From assembly GCA_913055965.1 (NCBI GenBank), contig CAJXKX010000114.1, positions 1 to 6,774 on the forward strand: a stretch of 6,774 nt of DNA, given 5' to 3'. Source of the stretch: an uncultured Roseovarius sp. GTDB lineage: Bacteria; Pseudomonadota; Alphaproteobacteria; Rhodobacterales; Rhodobacteraceae. Position 1 is the first letter of the stretch, and each line of letters begins with the position of its first letter. Of this stretch, positions 1 to 5,392 are shown piece after piece. A program made the translations under genes and the position numbers. Below the pieces are notes generated by a model. It was not told where the DNA came from. It ran no database searches and saw only the letters and a program-made list of their open reading frames with translations.

Positions 1-1
1 C

Positions 2-223
2 CTCCGGGCGGGGGCGAGCGCGGTGATGCCGCGCTCGGCGCTGCTATACGCCAAGCCGTTGCCGGAAAACGCCTTCCTGGTCGAGGCTGCGGCGCTGGAC
101 GGGGTGGCGCGGCAGGATTGGTCGGACACGCTGCACGCGACGCTGGCCGATCTCAAGCGCCGCGATGCCGACCGGCGTGCCGCATTGCAGCGGCGGGCCT
201 CTCAGGCTATACCCGGCGAATGA
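2..223 (+). CDS. crtB: Probable phytoene synthase CrtB, C-terminal part (5' truncated by window edge)
   Basis: An open frame runs in from the left edge and stops with TGA at 221-223, leaving 73 C-terminal residues. The visible part (LRAGASAVMPRSALLYAKPLPENAFLVEAA, in two blocks about residues 1-30) is followed by a charged Arg/Ala/Asp-rich helical tail. It contains none of the catalytic aspartate motifs of squalene/phytoene synthases, so sequence alone identifies it weakly. The assignment leans on position: in Rhodobacter and its relatives crtB lies directly upstream of tspO, which is followed by convergent crtC. CrtB would condense two geranylgeranyl diphosphates to phytoene, the first committed carotenoid step, at the membrane surface. 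The stop overlaps the tspO start as ATGA, indicating one transcript and translational coupling. An internal ATG at 23 is unlikely to be the true start, because the frame is open to the window edge. Confidence 0.62.
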   Translation, partial: LRAGASAVMPRSALLYAKPLPENAFLVEAAALDGVARQDWSDTLHATLADLKRRDADRRAALQRRASQAIPGE

Positions 224-681
224 TCTATGTGGTCTTCGCCATTTTCCTCGGGGCCTGTTTCGCGGCCGGATCGACCGGCGGGCTGTTCCCGCCGGGCGAG
301 TGGTATCAGAAGCTCAGAAAGCCGTGGTGGACGCCGCCCAACTGGCTGTTTCCCGTAGCCTGGACAATACTTTACCTGTGCATGGCGGCTGCGGGCGCGC
401 GTGTGGCGATGAGCCCCGGCAACGGGCTGGCGATGGCGCTCTGGGCGTTGCAGATCGCGCTCAACGGGCTGTGGACGCCGGTGTTTTTCGGGCTCAGGCG
501 GATGAAGCTGGGCTTGCAGGTGCTGGGCGCGCTGTGGCTGTCGGTGGCGGCGACGCTGGTGGCGCTGTGGCAGGTGGATGCGGTCGCGGGGCTGTTGTTC
601 GTGCCGTACCTGGCGTGGGTGTCGGTGGCGGGCGCGCTGAACCTGTCGGTTCTGCGGCTGAACCGCGAGGGCGAGCGCTGA
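220..681 (+). CDS. tspO: TspO/MBR (peripheral-type benzodiazepine receptor) family tryptophan-rich sensory protein
   Basis: A 153-residue, strongly hydrophobic protein with the five-helix TspO layout: TM1 about residues 2-22, TM2 about 43-65, TM3 about 70-90, TM4 about 95-117 and TM5 about 121-145. Family hallmarks are visible: EWYQKLRKPWWTPPNWLFPVAW between TM1 and TM2 (about residues 27-48, Trp/Pro-rich ligand loop), NGLWTPVFFGL at the end of TM3, and LFVPYLAWVSVAGALNL in TM5. Length matches the usual 150-160 residues. In Rhodobacter sphaeroides TspO sits in the outer membrane and, by affecting export or turnover of tetrapyrrole intermediates, lowers expression of PpsR-controlled photosynthesis genes; the same role is inferred here. 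The ATG at 220 was chosen because it overlaps the upstream TGA (ATGA) and begins directly with TM1; a longer in-frame start at 118 would add a non-membrane stretch inside crtB. It has no strong ribosome site of its own, which fits coupling to crtB. Confidence 0.95.
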   Translation: MIYVVFAIFLGACFAAGSTGGLFPPGEWYQKLRKPWWTPPNWLFPVAWTILYLCMAAAGARVAMSPGNGLAMALWALQIALNGLWTPVFFGLRRMKLGLQVLGALWLSVAATLVALWQVDAVAGLLFVPYLAWVSVAGALNLSVLRLNREGER

Positions 682-708
682 GCGGCGCGCGGGGGCGCAG
701 GGCTTTGG

Positions 709-1626
709 TCACTCCCTGGGAAATGTCCAGCGGGCGCGGCGGGGTACGCGGACCGCGAGCATCGGCTTGAGCGCGGCGAGACGGAAGCGGTCGAGGTCGA
801 GCGCCTCGTGGACGCCGGTGGTCTCGTGCCCGTCGATCATGGTGCGCACGGCGGAGCGGCAGTAGAACGGCGCGTCGAGCATCGGCAGCACCTGCCGGGG
901 GCGATAGCCGGGATCGGCGCGGGTCTCGCGGGCGACGGCCCAGAGGCTGCGGGGCAGGCGCGCCCTGGGGGGCGGTGTGATCTCACAGGCGTTGCCCTGC
1001 CCGTCGAAGCGGATGCCGGTGGCGAGGCGGGTGCCGTCGCGGCGGGTGGCGTCGTAGAAGCAGGTCGCGCCGGAGGATGTGGGGAAGCGGCCCCATGTCC
1101 AGCGGCTGAAATCGGCCTCGAGCGCGCGGGTGCCGAAATTGGCGTCGAAATAGCCATGCCCCGCCCAGTGCCAGCCGGGCGCGTCGAGCGCGACCGCGAT
1201 GTCGCAATCGGGGGCGAAGGGACGCCAGACATGGGCACCGTCGGGCGTGAGGGGCAACTCGACGGCGGTGAGGGCGCGGGGGGTGACGGTGACGCGCCCG
1301 CGCACGCGGCTGACGAGCGGCGGCGCGCCCCATTCGTCGATCTCGACGATAAGCTGCCCGTCCTGCCAGCGCATCGAGGAGGGGCCGACGGTAAAGCGGT
1401 CGGCGCTCTGGCGCAGGGCGCTCGCCCCCCGGTCGGTCATGGTGAAGCGCCCGCCGGGGCCGTAGGTGGCGACATTGATGCAGACGTGATTGTCCGGGCG
1501 GCGGCGGCCCGACCACGCATACCACGGCGAGAAAACCGAGCCGATGAAGCCTATGACCGAGATCGCGCGGCAACCGTCGTCGCTGATCCCGTCGAGATAC
1601 CACCACGCGTAGCCGTCGGGCGGCAC
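709..1626 (-). CDS. crtC: Carotenoid 1,2-hydratase / hydroxyneurosporene synthase CrtC
   Basis: CrtC adds water across the terminal C1-C2 double bond of neurosporene (or lycopene), giving the 1-hydroxy carotenoid that CrtD and CrtF then process. With the GTG start at 1626 the protein has 305 residues. Recognisable family stretches are VPPDGYAWWYLDGISDDG at the N-terminus, GFIGSVFSPWYAWSGR (about 26-41), NVATYGPGGRFTMTDRG (about 51-67), HVWRPFAPDCDI (about 132-143), GHGYFDANFGTRALEADF (about 156-173) and a basic end, KPMLAVRVPRRARWTF. The start is uncertain. GTG 1626 is the first ATG, GTG or TTG in frame for about 300 bases upstream, and it keeps the family-like N-terminus. A 281-residue version would begin at ATA (1554-1552), a non-standard start that overlaps the crtD TAG stop. 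Neither has a good Shine-Dalgarno site, so coupling to crtD is likely. The gene ends 27 bases from convergent tspO. Confidence 0.93.
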   Translation of the reverse strand: MPPDGYAWWYLDGISDDGCRAISVIGFIGSVFSPWYAWSGRRRPDNHVCINVATYGPGGRFTMTDRGASALRQSADRFTVGPSSMRWQDGQLIVEIDEWGAPPLVSRVRGRVTVTPRALTAVELPLTPDGAHVWRPFAPDCDIAVALDAPGWHWAGHGYFDANFGTRALEADFSRWTWGRFPTSSGATCFYDATRRDGTRLATGIRFDGQGNACEITPPPRARLPRSLWAVARETRADPGYRPRQVLPMLDAPFYCRSAVRTMIDGHETTGVHEALDLDRFRLAALKPMLAVRVPRRARWTFPRE

Positions 1627-3131
1627 GTCGAGGTCGAAATTCGGTCGCTCAAGATCGCCTCTGCCGCGTGCCGGGCGGAGAGCGCCGCCATCGGCACCCC
1701 CGCCCCCGGATGCGTCCCCCCGCCCGCGAGGTAGAGCCCCGCGACCGGTGTCCGCGCCGTCGGGCGCTGGAAGGCCGCCATCGTGCCGTGCGGGCTCTGC
1801 CCGTAGAGTGCGCCGAGCGAGGCCGGAAAGAGGCGCTCGAACCCCTCCGGCGTCGTCAGGCTGTCGCGGTCCGGTTCCGGGGTGAAGCGCAGGCCGAAGC
1901 GGGCCAGTGTCGCGAAGATCCGAGTCGGGCATGGGGACTCCCTGGCAGGTTGCGCGCCCGGCGCGAGGGCCGGGGCGTTGGCGATGATTTCGAAGCGCTC
2001 GGGCGCGGGCGGGGCGGTGCCCAGCCCGCGATCCATCGCGCAGACATAGAGCGTCGGGTCCGGGGCCGTTTCGCCGCGCGCGAGGGCGGCGAATTCGGGC
2101 GCGGGGTCGGCGCGGAAGAAGACGTTGTGATGGGCGAGGTCCGCGCCCGAGGGGGTGGCGGCGAAGGCCCAGACCTCGGCGGAGAGGCTGCGCGGGGCGC
2201 GGCGCGTGGCGGGGGCGACATGGGCGCAGTCCGGGCCGAGCGCGCCGGCGGCGAGCGCGCGGGGGTCGCCGTTGAACACCACGCGGGTGCAGGGCAGGCG
2301 GCGGCCACCACAGAGCGTGACGCCGGTGACGGCACCGCCCGCCGTCTCGATGCGCTCCACATGCGCGCCGGTCTCGATCGCCGCGCCGTGGCGACGGGCG
2401 AGGGCGGCGAGGGCCTCGGCCAGCCGGTGCATCCCCCCTTCGACCGCCCAGACGCCTGCCGATTCGGCGCGCCAGATGAGCGCGAGCAGCGCGGGCACGC
2501 CCGCGGGCATGCCGCCGACATAGGTGGCGTAGCGCCCGAAGAGTTGCGCGAGGCGCGGGTCGTCGAAGCTGTGGCGCAGCAGCCCGGCGAGGCTGCGATG
2601 CGGGGCCATGTGGCGCAGCAGGCCGGGGTTGGCCATGACGTGGCGCACGAGGTCGAGGGGGCGGGGCGCGGGGGCCTGCATCATCGGCGCGTCGAACCCG
2701 TCGAAGAGCGCGCGGGCGCGGGCATCGAAGGCGCGGAACTGCGCCGCCGCGCGGGGGCCGGCGAAATCGGCGATGGCCTCGGTATTGCGCTCGGCGTCGT
2801 CCCAGAGGTCGAGGCGGCTGCCATCGGGCCAGAAGTGGCGGGCGAGGAGCGGCTGGCGGACGAGGGTCAGGTGATCGTCGAGCCGCTCGCCGCAATCGGT
2901 GAAGAGCGCGTCGAAGACGGCGCGCATGGTCAGCACCGTGGGCCCCGCCGCGACCGGACCGGCGGCAGAGGGCAGGGCGCGCATCTTGCCGCCCGTGTGG
3001 GCGTGGCGTTCGAGCACGGTGACGGCATATCCCGCATGGGCGAGCCGAGCGGCGGTGGCGAGCCCGGCCACGCCCGCGCCGACGATCACGGCGTGATCGG
3101 CACCGGAAGGGGAGATGGCGGCGGATGTCAT
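1551..3131 (-). CDS. crtD: Hydroxyneurosporene (methoxyneurosporene) desaturase CrtD
   Basis: A 526-residue FAD-dependent carotenoid desaturase of the CrtI/CrtD family, which introduces the C3-C4 double bond next to the hydroxylated or methoxylated end of the carotenoid. The N-terminal dinucleotide-binding fold is clear: AVIVGAGVAGLATAARLAHAG (about residues 14-34, Gly18, Gly20, Gly23) followed by VTVLERHAHTGGKM, with the acidic Glu ending the second strand. The C-terminal FAD signature is VAGLYLAGGGTHPGAGVPMA (about 464-483) then the helix SARHAAEAIL. Internal family blocks include WAVEGGMHRLAEAL and YGQSPHGTMAAFQRPTA. The last roughly 29 residues, after AILSDR, are Ser/Thr/Arg-rich and look like a by-product of reading through the start of crtC out of frame. 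The ATG at 3131 is the only one before the FAD fold; upstream lies CAATTCCCCC, with no Shine-Dalgarno match. It is divergent from crtE across a 94-base region with two PpsR-type operators. Confidence 0.95.
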   Translation of the reverse strand: MTSAAISPSGADHAVIVGAGVAGLATAARLAHAGYAVTVLERHAHTGGKMRALPSAAGPVAAGPTVLTMRAVFDALFTDCGERLDDHLTLVRQPLLARHFWPDGSRLDLWDDAERNTEAIADFAGPRAAAQFRAFDARARALFDGFDAPMMQAPAPRPLDLVRHVMANPGLLRHMAPHRSLAGLLRHSFDDPRLAQLFGRYATYVGGMPAGVPALLALIWRAESAGVWAVEGGMHRLAEALAALARRHGAAIETGAHVERIETAGGAVTGVTLCGGRRLPCTRVVFNGDPRALAAGALGPDCAHVAPATRRAPRSLSAEVWAFAATPSGADLAHHNVFFRADPAPEFAALARGETAPDPTLYVCAMDRGLGTAPPAPERFEIIANAPALAPGAQPARESPCPTRIFATLARFGLRFTPEPDRDSLTTPEGFERLFPASLGALYGQSPHGTMAAFQRPTARTPVAGLYLAGGGTHPGAGVPMAALSARHAAEAILSDRISTSTCRPTATRGGISTGSATTVAARSRS

Positions 3132-3160
3132 GGGGGAATTGTTGACTCGGGCGCGCGATG

Positions 3161-3178
3161 TGTCCAGTATGATTTACA
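3161..3178. promoter_or_regulatory. PpsR/CrtJ-type operator, left site of crtD-crtE pair
   Basis: The sequence TGTCCAGTATGATTTACA fits the TGT-N12-ACA consensus bound by the aerobic photosynthesis repressor CrtJ/PpsR. Its right half overlaps a TTTACA -35-like hexamer reading toward crtE, so binding would block polymerase. A second site begins 25 bases downstream, with a 7-base gap between them. The flanking bases extend the inverted repeat weakly. The match is direct; binding is inferred from the family. Confidence 0.8.
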
Positions 3179-3185
3179 CATGTAG

Positions 3186-3203
3186 TGTCATTATCCTATG
3201 ACA
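3186..3203. promoter_or_regulatory. PpsR/CrtJ-type operator, right site of crtD-crtE pair
   Basis: The sequence TGTCATTATCCTATGACA fits TGT-N12-ACA and is the more symmetric of the pair: TGTCA and TGACA form perfect 5-base arms, with further symmetric A/T inside. Its left arm read on the minus strand is ATGACA, a -35-like hexamer for crtD. With the site at 3161-3178 it forms a tandem pair suited to cooperative binding by PpsR tetramers. Confidence 0.82.
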
Positions 3204-3225
3204 CACCCGATCCGGGAGGCGCGCC

Positions 3226-4131
3226 ATGCCCATTTCACAACGGATCGAGGCCGCCATCGGTGCGGCGCTCGCTCATGCCTCGGGGGCCGGTGCGCCGCGT
3301 CTGCTGGCCGGATCGCTGGGCCATGCGGTGCTGCCCGGCGGCGCACGTATCCGGCCCACGATCCTGATGTCGGTGGCGCGTGCCTGCGGCGAGGATCGCC
3401 CGGCACTGAGCGATGCCGCCGCCGCCGCGCTGGAGCTTATCCACTGCGCGAGTCTCGTGCATGACGATTTGCCCTGTTTCGACGATGCCGACACGCGGCG
3501 CGGCAAGCCGTCGGTGCATCGCGCCTATTCCGAGCCGCTGGCGGTGCTGGCGGGCGACAGCCTGATTGTGCTGGCGTTCGACGTACTGACGCGGGCGGGC
3601 GAGGAGGATGCGGGCCGCGCGCTGCGGCTCATGGGCCTGCTGGCGCGCCAGACGGGGATGCCGCATGGCATCTGCGCGGGGCAGGGATGGGAGAGCGAGG
3701 CGAAGATCGACCTGGCCGCCTATCACCGGGCCAAGACGGGTGCGCTGTTCGTGGCCGCGACGCAGATGGGGGCGGTGGCCGCCGGGCACGAGCCCGAGCC
3801 GTGGCGCGATCTGGGGGCGCTGATCGGCGAGGCGTTTCAGGTGGCCGACGATCTGCGCCCGGACGACGGTGCGCTCTACGACCAGTTGATCGAGATCGAC
3901 CTCGACCAGTTGAAGCCGCTCGGCAAGCCGGTGGGGCAGGACGACCTGCACGGGCGGCCCAACGCGGTGGCGGAACTGGGCGTGGAGGGTGCGGTGGCGC
4001 GGCTGTCGGATATCCTTGCCGGGGCGATCGCGTCGATCCCGTCCTGTCCGGGCGAGGCGGCGCTGGCGGCGATGGTGCGCGCGCAGGCCGAGCGCATCGT
4101 GCCCAAGCTGCCCGCGCGCATCAGGGTCTGA
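3226..4131 (+). CDS. crtE: Geranylgeranyl diphosphate synthase CrtE
   Basis: A 301-residue trans-isoprenyl diphosphate synthase that elongates farnesyl diphosphate with isopentenyl diphosphate to geranylgeranyl diphosphate, feeding both carotenoids and the bacteriochlorophyll tail. Visible motifs in order: PGGARIRPTILMS (about 37-49, diphosphate-binding Arg), the first aspartate-rich motif in LIHCASLVHDDLPCFDDADTRRGKPSVH (about 71-98, DDxxxxD form as in bacterial and plant GGPP synthases), GDSLIVLAFDVL (about 110-121), KTGALF (about 171-176), FQVADDLR (second aspartate region, about 205-212), and GKPVGQD. The second motif is odd: DDLR is followed by Pro rather than Asp, and about 21 residues separate it from GKPVGQD, which appears roughly a dozen more than usual and includes a DQL...DQL repeat. 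The ATG at 3226 has GGGAGG six bases upstream. The gene is followed after 2 bases by crtF. Confidence 0.95.
   Translation: MPISQRIEAAIGAALAHASGAGAPRLLAGSLGHAVLPGGARIRPTILMSVARACGEDRPALSDAAAAALELIHCASLVHDDLPCFDDADTRRGKPSVHRAYSEPLAVLAGDSLIVLAFDVLTRAGEEDAGRALRLMGLLARQTGMPHGICAGQGWESEAKIDLAAYHRAKTGALFVAATQMGAVAAGHEPEPWRDLGALIGEAFQVADDLRPDDGALYDQLIEIDLDQLKPLGKPVGQDDLHGRPNAVAELGVEGAVARLSDILAGAIASIPSCPGEAALAAMVRAQAERIVPKLPARIRV
3880..3913 (+). repeat. Short direct repeat with internal quasi-palindrome inside crtE
   Basis: The 10-mer GACCAGTTGA occurs at 3880-3889 and again at 3904-3913, exactly 24 bases (8 codons) apart and in the same reading frame, so the protein reads DQL(I)...DQL(K). Between and partly over them, TCGAGATCGACCTCGA (3890-3905) is self-complementary at 14 of 16 positions. 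The block coincides with the extra residues after the second aspartate-rich motif of CrtE, suggesting a small in-frame duplication. The origin is inference. Confidence 0.6.
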
Positions 4132-4133
4132 GG

Positions 4134-5264
4134 GTGGTGGCGCTGCCCGAGGCCGCCCCGCGCCGCCCGCGGGCGGGGTGGATCGCGCGGCTGCTGGCCA
4201 ATCCGAAATTCCAGAGCCTCGCCAGCCGGCTGCCGCTGGCGCGCGGCATCGCGCGGCGCGACGGCGCGGCGCTCTTTGACCTGGTGCAGGGATTCGTGCA
4301 GTCGCAGGTGCTGATGGCGCTGGTGGAACTGGGCGTGTTGCGGCGGCTATATGACCATGGCGCGCAAGGCGCCGAGGCGCTGGGGCGCGCCTGCGGGGTG
4401 CCGCCCGACCGGATGGCGCATCTGGCGCAGGCGGGCGCGGCGCTGGGCCTGCTGCGGCGGCGGCGCGACGGGCGCTTCGCGCTGGCGCGGCGCGGGGCGG
4501 CGCTCCTGGGTGTGCCGGGGCTGGAGGCGATGATCCGCCATCACCGGGCCTTCTATGCCGACATGGCCGATCCGGTGGCGCTGCTCAGGGGCGAGGGCGA
4601 GACGGAGCTGGCGCGGTTCTGGCCCTATGTCTTTGGCGCGCGGGGCGGGATCGCGCCCGAGGTGGCGGAGCGGTATTCCGACCTGATGGCGCAGAGCCAG
4701 GCGCTGGTGGCCGAGGACGTGCTGCGGATGGTGCATTTGAAGGGCGTGCGCTGCCTGATGGATGTGGGCGGCGGATCGGGGGCGTTCCTCGCGGCGGTGG
4801 CGCGGGCGCATCCGGGGCTGTCGCTGCGGCTCTTCGATCTGCCCGAGGTGATGCCCGAGGCCGCGCGGCGGCTGGCGGCGGCGGGGCTCGCGGGGCGGGT
4901 CGAGACGGTGGCGGGCTCGTTCCGCGAGGGGGTGCTGCCAGAAGGGGCAGATGCGATTTCGCTGATCCGGGTGCTTTATGACCATTCCGACGACACGGTG
5001 ACGGACCTGCTGGCCAGGTGCCACGCCGCGCTGCCGCCCAAGGGTCGGCTGATCGTGGCCGAGCCGATGTCGGGCGGGGCGCGGCCCGAGCGGGCGGGCG
5101 ACGTCTATTTCTCTTTCTACACCATGGCGATGGGCACCGGGCGGGTGCGCTCGGCGGCGCGCATCGCCGGGATGTGCCGCGCCGCGGGGTTCGTCGATGT
5201 GACGATTCCGCGCGCGCCGCGGCCCTACATCACCAGCGCATTGACCTGTGTCAGGGTGGAGTGA
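4134..5264 (+). CDS. crtF: Hydroxyneurosporene O-methyltransferase CrtF
   Basis: CrtF transfers a methyl group from S-adenosylmethionine to the 1-hydroxyl of hydroxyneurosporene or demethylspheroidene, making the methoxy-carotenoids of the spheroidene route. The 376-residue protein has an N-terminal dimerisation/winged-helix part (about residues 45-115, including ALFDLVQGFVQSQVLMALVELGVL) and a C-terminal Rossmann methyltransferase domain. The SAM-binding signature LMDVGGGSGAFLAAV is at about 208-222, followed by LRLFDLPEVM (acidic residue for the ribose), the RVETVAGSF block, and SLIRVLYDHSDD. The late block GRLIVAEPMSGG is typical of this plant-type O-methyltransferase family. The start is GTG at 4134 (a second in-frame GTG follows at 4137), chosen because no ATG occurs before the conserved N-terminal helices and PRRPRAGW-type N-termini are expected. 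The ribosome site is weak (CAGGG around 4122-4126), so coupling with crtE is likely. Confidence 0.94.
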   Translation: MVALPEAAPRRPRAGWIARLLANPKFQSLASRLPLARGIARRDGAALFDLVQGFVQSQVLMALVELGVLRRLYDHGAQGAEALGRACGVPPDRMAHLAQAGAALGLLRRRRDGRFALARRGAALLGVPGLEAMIRHHRAFYADMADPVALLRGEGETELARFWPYVFGARGGIAPEVAERYSDLMAQSQALVAEDVLRMVHLKGVRCLMDVGGGSGAFLAAVARAHPGLSLRLFDLPEVMPEAARRLAAAGLAGRVETVAGSFREGVLPEGADAISLIRVLYDHSDDTVTDLLARCHAALPPKGRLIVAEPMSGGARPERAGDVYFSFYTMAMGTGRVRSAARIAGMCRAAGFVDVTIPRAPRPYITSALTCVRVE

Positions 5265-5278
5265 TGCCTTTCGAGGCA
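5265..5278 (+). repeat. Small hairpin with TTCG loop just after crtF stop
   Basis: TGCCT (5265-5269), loop TTCG (5270-5273) and AGGCA (5274-5278) form a perfect 5-base stem with a TTCG tetraloop, beginning on the base after the crtF TGA. No T-run follows (AAAAGG instead), so a classic intrinsic terminator is not supported; an mRNA 3'-end stabiliser or a weak barrier between crtEF and bchC is possible. Confidence 0.45.
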
Positions 5279-5283
5279 AAAGG

Positions 5284-5301
5284 TGTAACGTAAACTTGAC
5301 A
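5284..5301. promoter_or_regulatory. PpsR/CrtJ-type operator, left site upstream of bchC
   Basis: The sequence TGTAACGTAAACTTGACA fits TGT-N12-ACA. Its last six bases are a perfect TTGACA -35 box for bchC, so repressor bound here would occlude sigma-70 polymerase. The gap to the next site is 8 bases, the spacing known for the cooperative CrtJ pair at the Rhodobacter capsulatus bchC promoter. Confidence 0.87.
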
Positions 5302-5323
5302 CCTTGCGCTGTCTGGTTACACT
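5296..5323 (+). promoter_or_regulatory. Probable sigma-70-type promoter of bchC (bchCX... operon)
   Basis: TTGACA (5296-5301, 6 of 6) and TACACT (5318-5323, 4 of 6) are 16 bases apart, placing transcription start near 5330 and giving a leader of about 60 bases before the bchC ATG. Both boxes lie within the two PpsR-type operators. In relatives this promoter also feeds bchX, bchY, bchZ and the puf genes; whether that holds here lies outside the window. Confidence 0.7.
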
Positions 5324-5327
5324 GACA
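5310..5327. promoter_or_regulatory. PpsR/CrtJ-type operator, right site upstream of bchC
   Basis: The sequence TGTCTGGTTACACTGACA fits TGT-N12-ACA and covers the likely -10 box (TACACT, 5318-5323). TGTC at one end and GACA at the other are exact complements. Together with 5284-5301 it spans the whole core promoter. Confidence 0.85.
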
Positions 5328-5343
5328 ACCATCGCCCTCTTGT

Positions 5344-5364
5344 GCCGCCGAGTCTTTCGGCGGC
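5344..5364 (+). repeat. Perfect 8-base hairpin in the bchC leader
   Basis: GCCGCCGA (5344-5351) and TCGGCGGC (5357-5364) are exact complements around a 5-base loop GTCTT. The stem lies in the predicted bchC 5' leader, well downstream of the operators and 17 bases before the ribosome site GGGAGG (5382-5387). No T-run follows, so it is not a simple terminator. It could protect the 5' end of the mRNA; that is inference. Confidence 0.55.
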
Positions 5365-5392
5365 GGAGCCGGGCGAAAGCTGGGAGGCGATC

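Larger units (their letters stand above)
3132..3225. promoter_or_regulatory. Divergent crtD/crtE control region
   Basis: This 94-base intergenic stretch is clearly more AT-rich than the genes around it and separates crtD (leftward) from crtE (rightward). It holds two 18-base TGT-N12-ACA elements listed separately. The last six bases of the left element, TTTACA (3173-3178), match a -35 box at 5 of 6 positions for crtE, with TATGAC (3197-3202, spacer 18) as the best nearby -10. On the other strand the end of the right element reads ATGACA (3191-3186), also 5 of 6, as a possible crtD -35; no convincing crtD -10 at proper spacing was seen. The crtE ribosome site GGGAGG lies at 3214-3219, six bases before ATG. 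The promoter boxes are inference. Confidence 0.6.

Noticed and set aside
1627..2895. Upstream extension of the crtC frame to a 728-codon open frame on the minus strand
   Set aside because: The part upstream of 1626 or so is Arg/Pro/Ala-rich and out of frame within crtD. Family sequence begins only near the GTG, so a fusion protein is not supported.
1668..3185. A 505-codon open frame on the + strand opposite crtD
   Set aside because: Its product is rich in Gly/Arg/Ala/Glu with no family pattern and lies antisense to a clearly recognisable CrtD. High GC content removes stop codons from this frame; it is a shadow.
4347..5279. A 310-codon open frame on the minus strand opposite crtF
   Set aside because: His/Arg/Pro-rich without motifs, antisense to CrtF with its clear SAM-binding motif.
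5264..5293. Short reading frame ATGCCTTTCGAGG... overlapping the crtF stop (a possible 9-codon leader peptide)
   Set aside because: It lies upstream of the predicted bchC promoter and over the hairpin, and has no ribosome site; no support for translation.
5342..5392. GTG at 5342 as an alternative bchC start adding 17 residues
   Set aside because: It lies just before the leader hairpin with no ribosome site, while ATG 5393 has GGGAGG at 5 bases and gives the usual BchC N-terminus.
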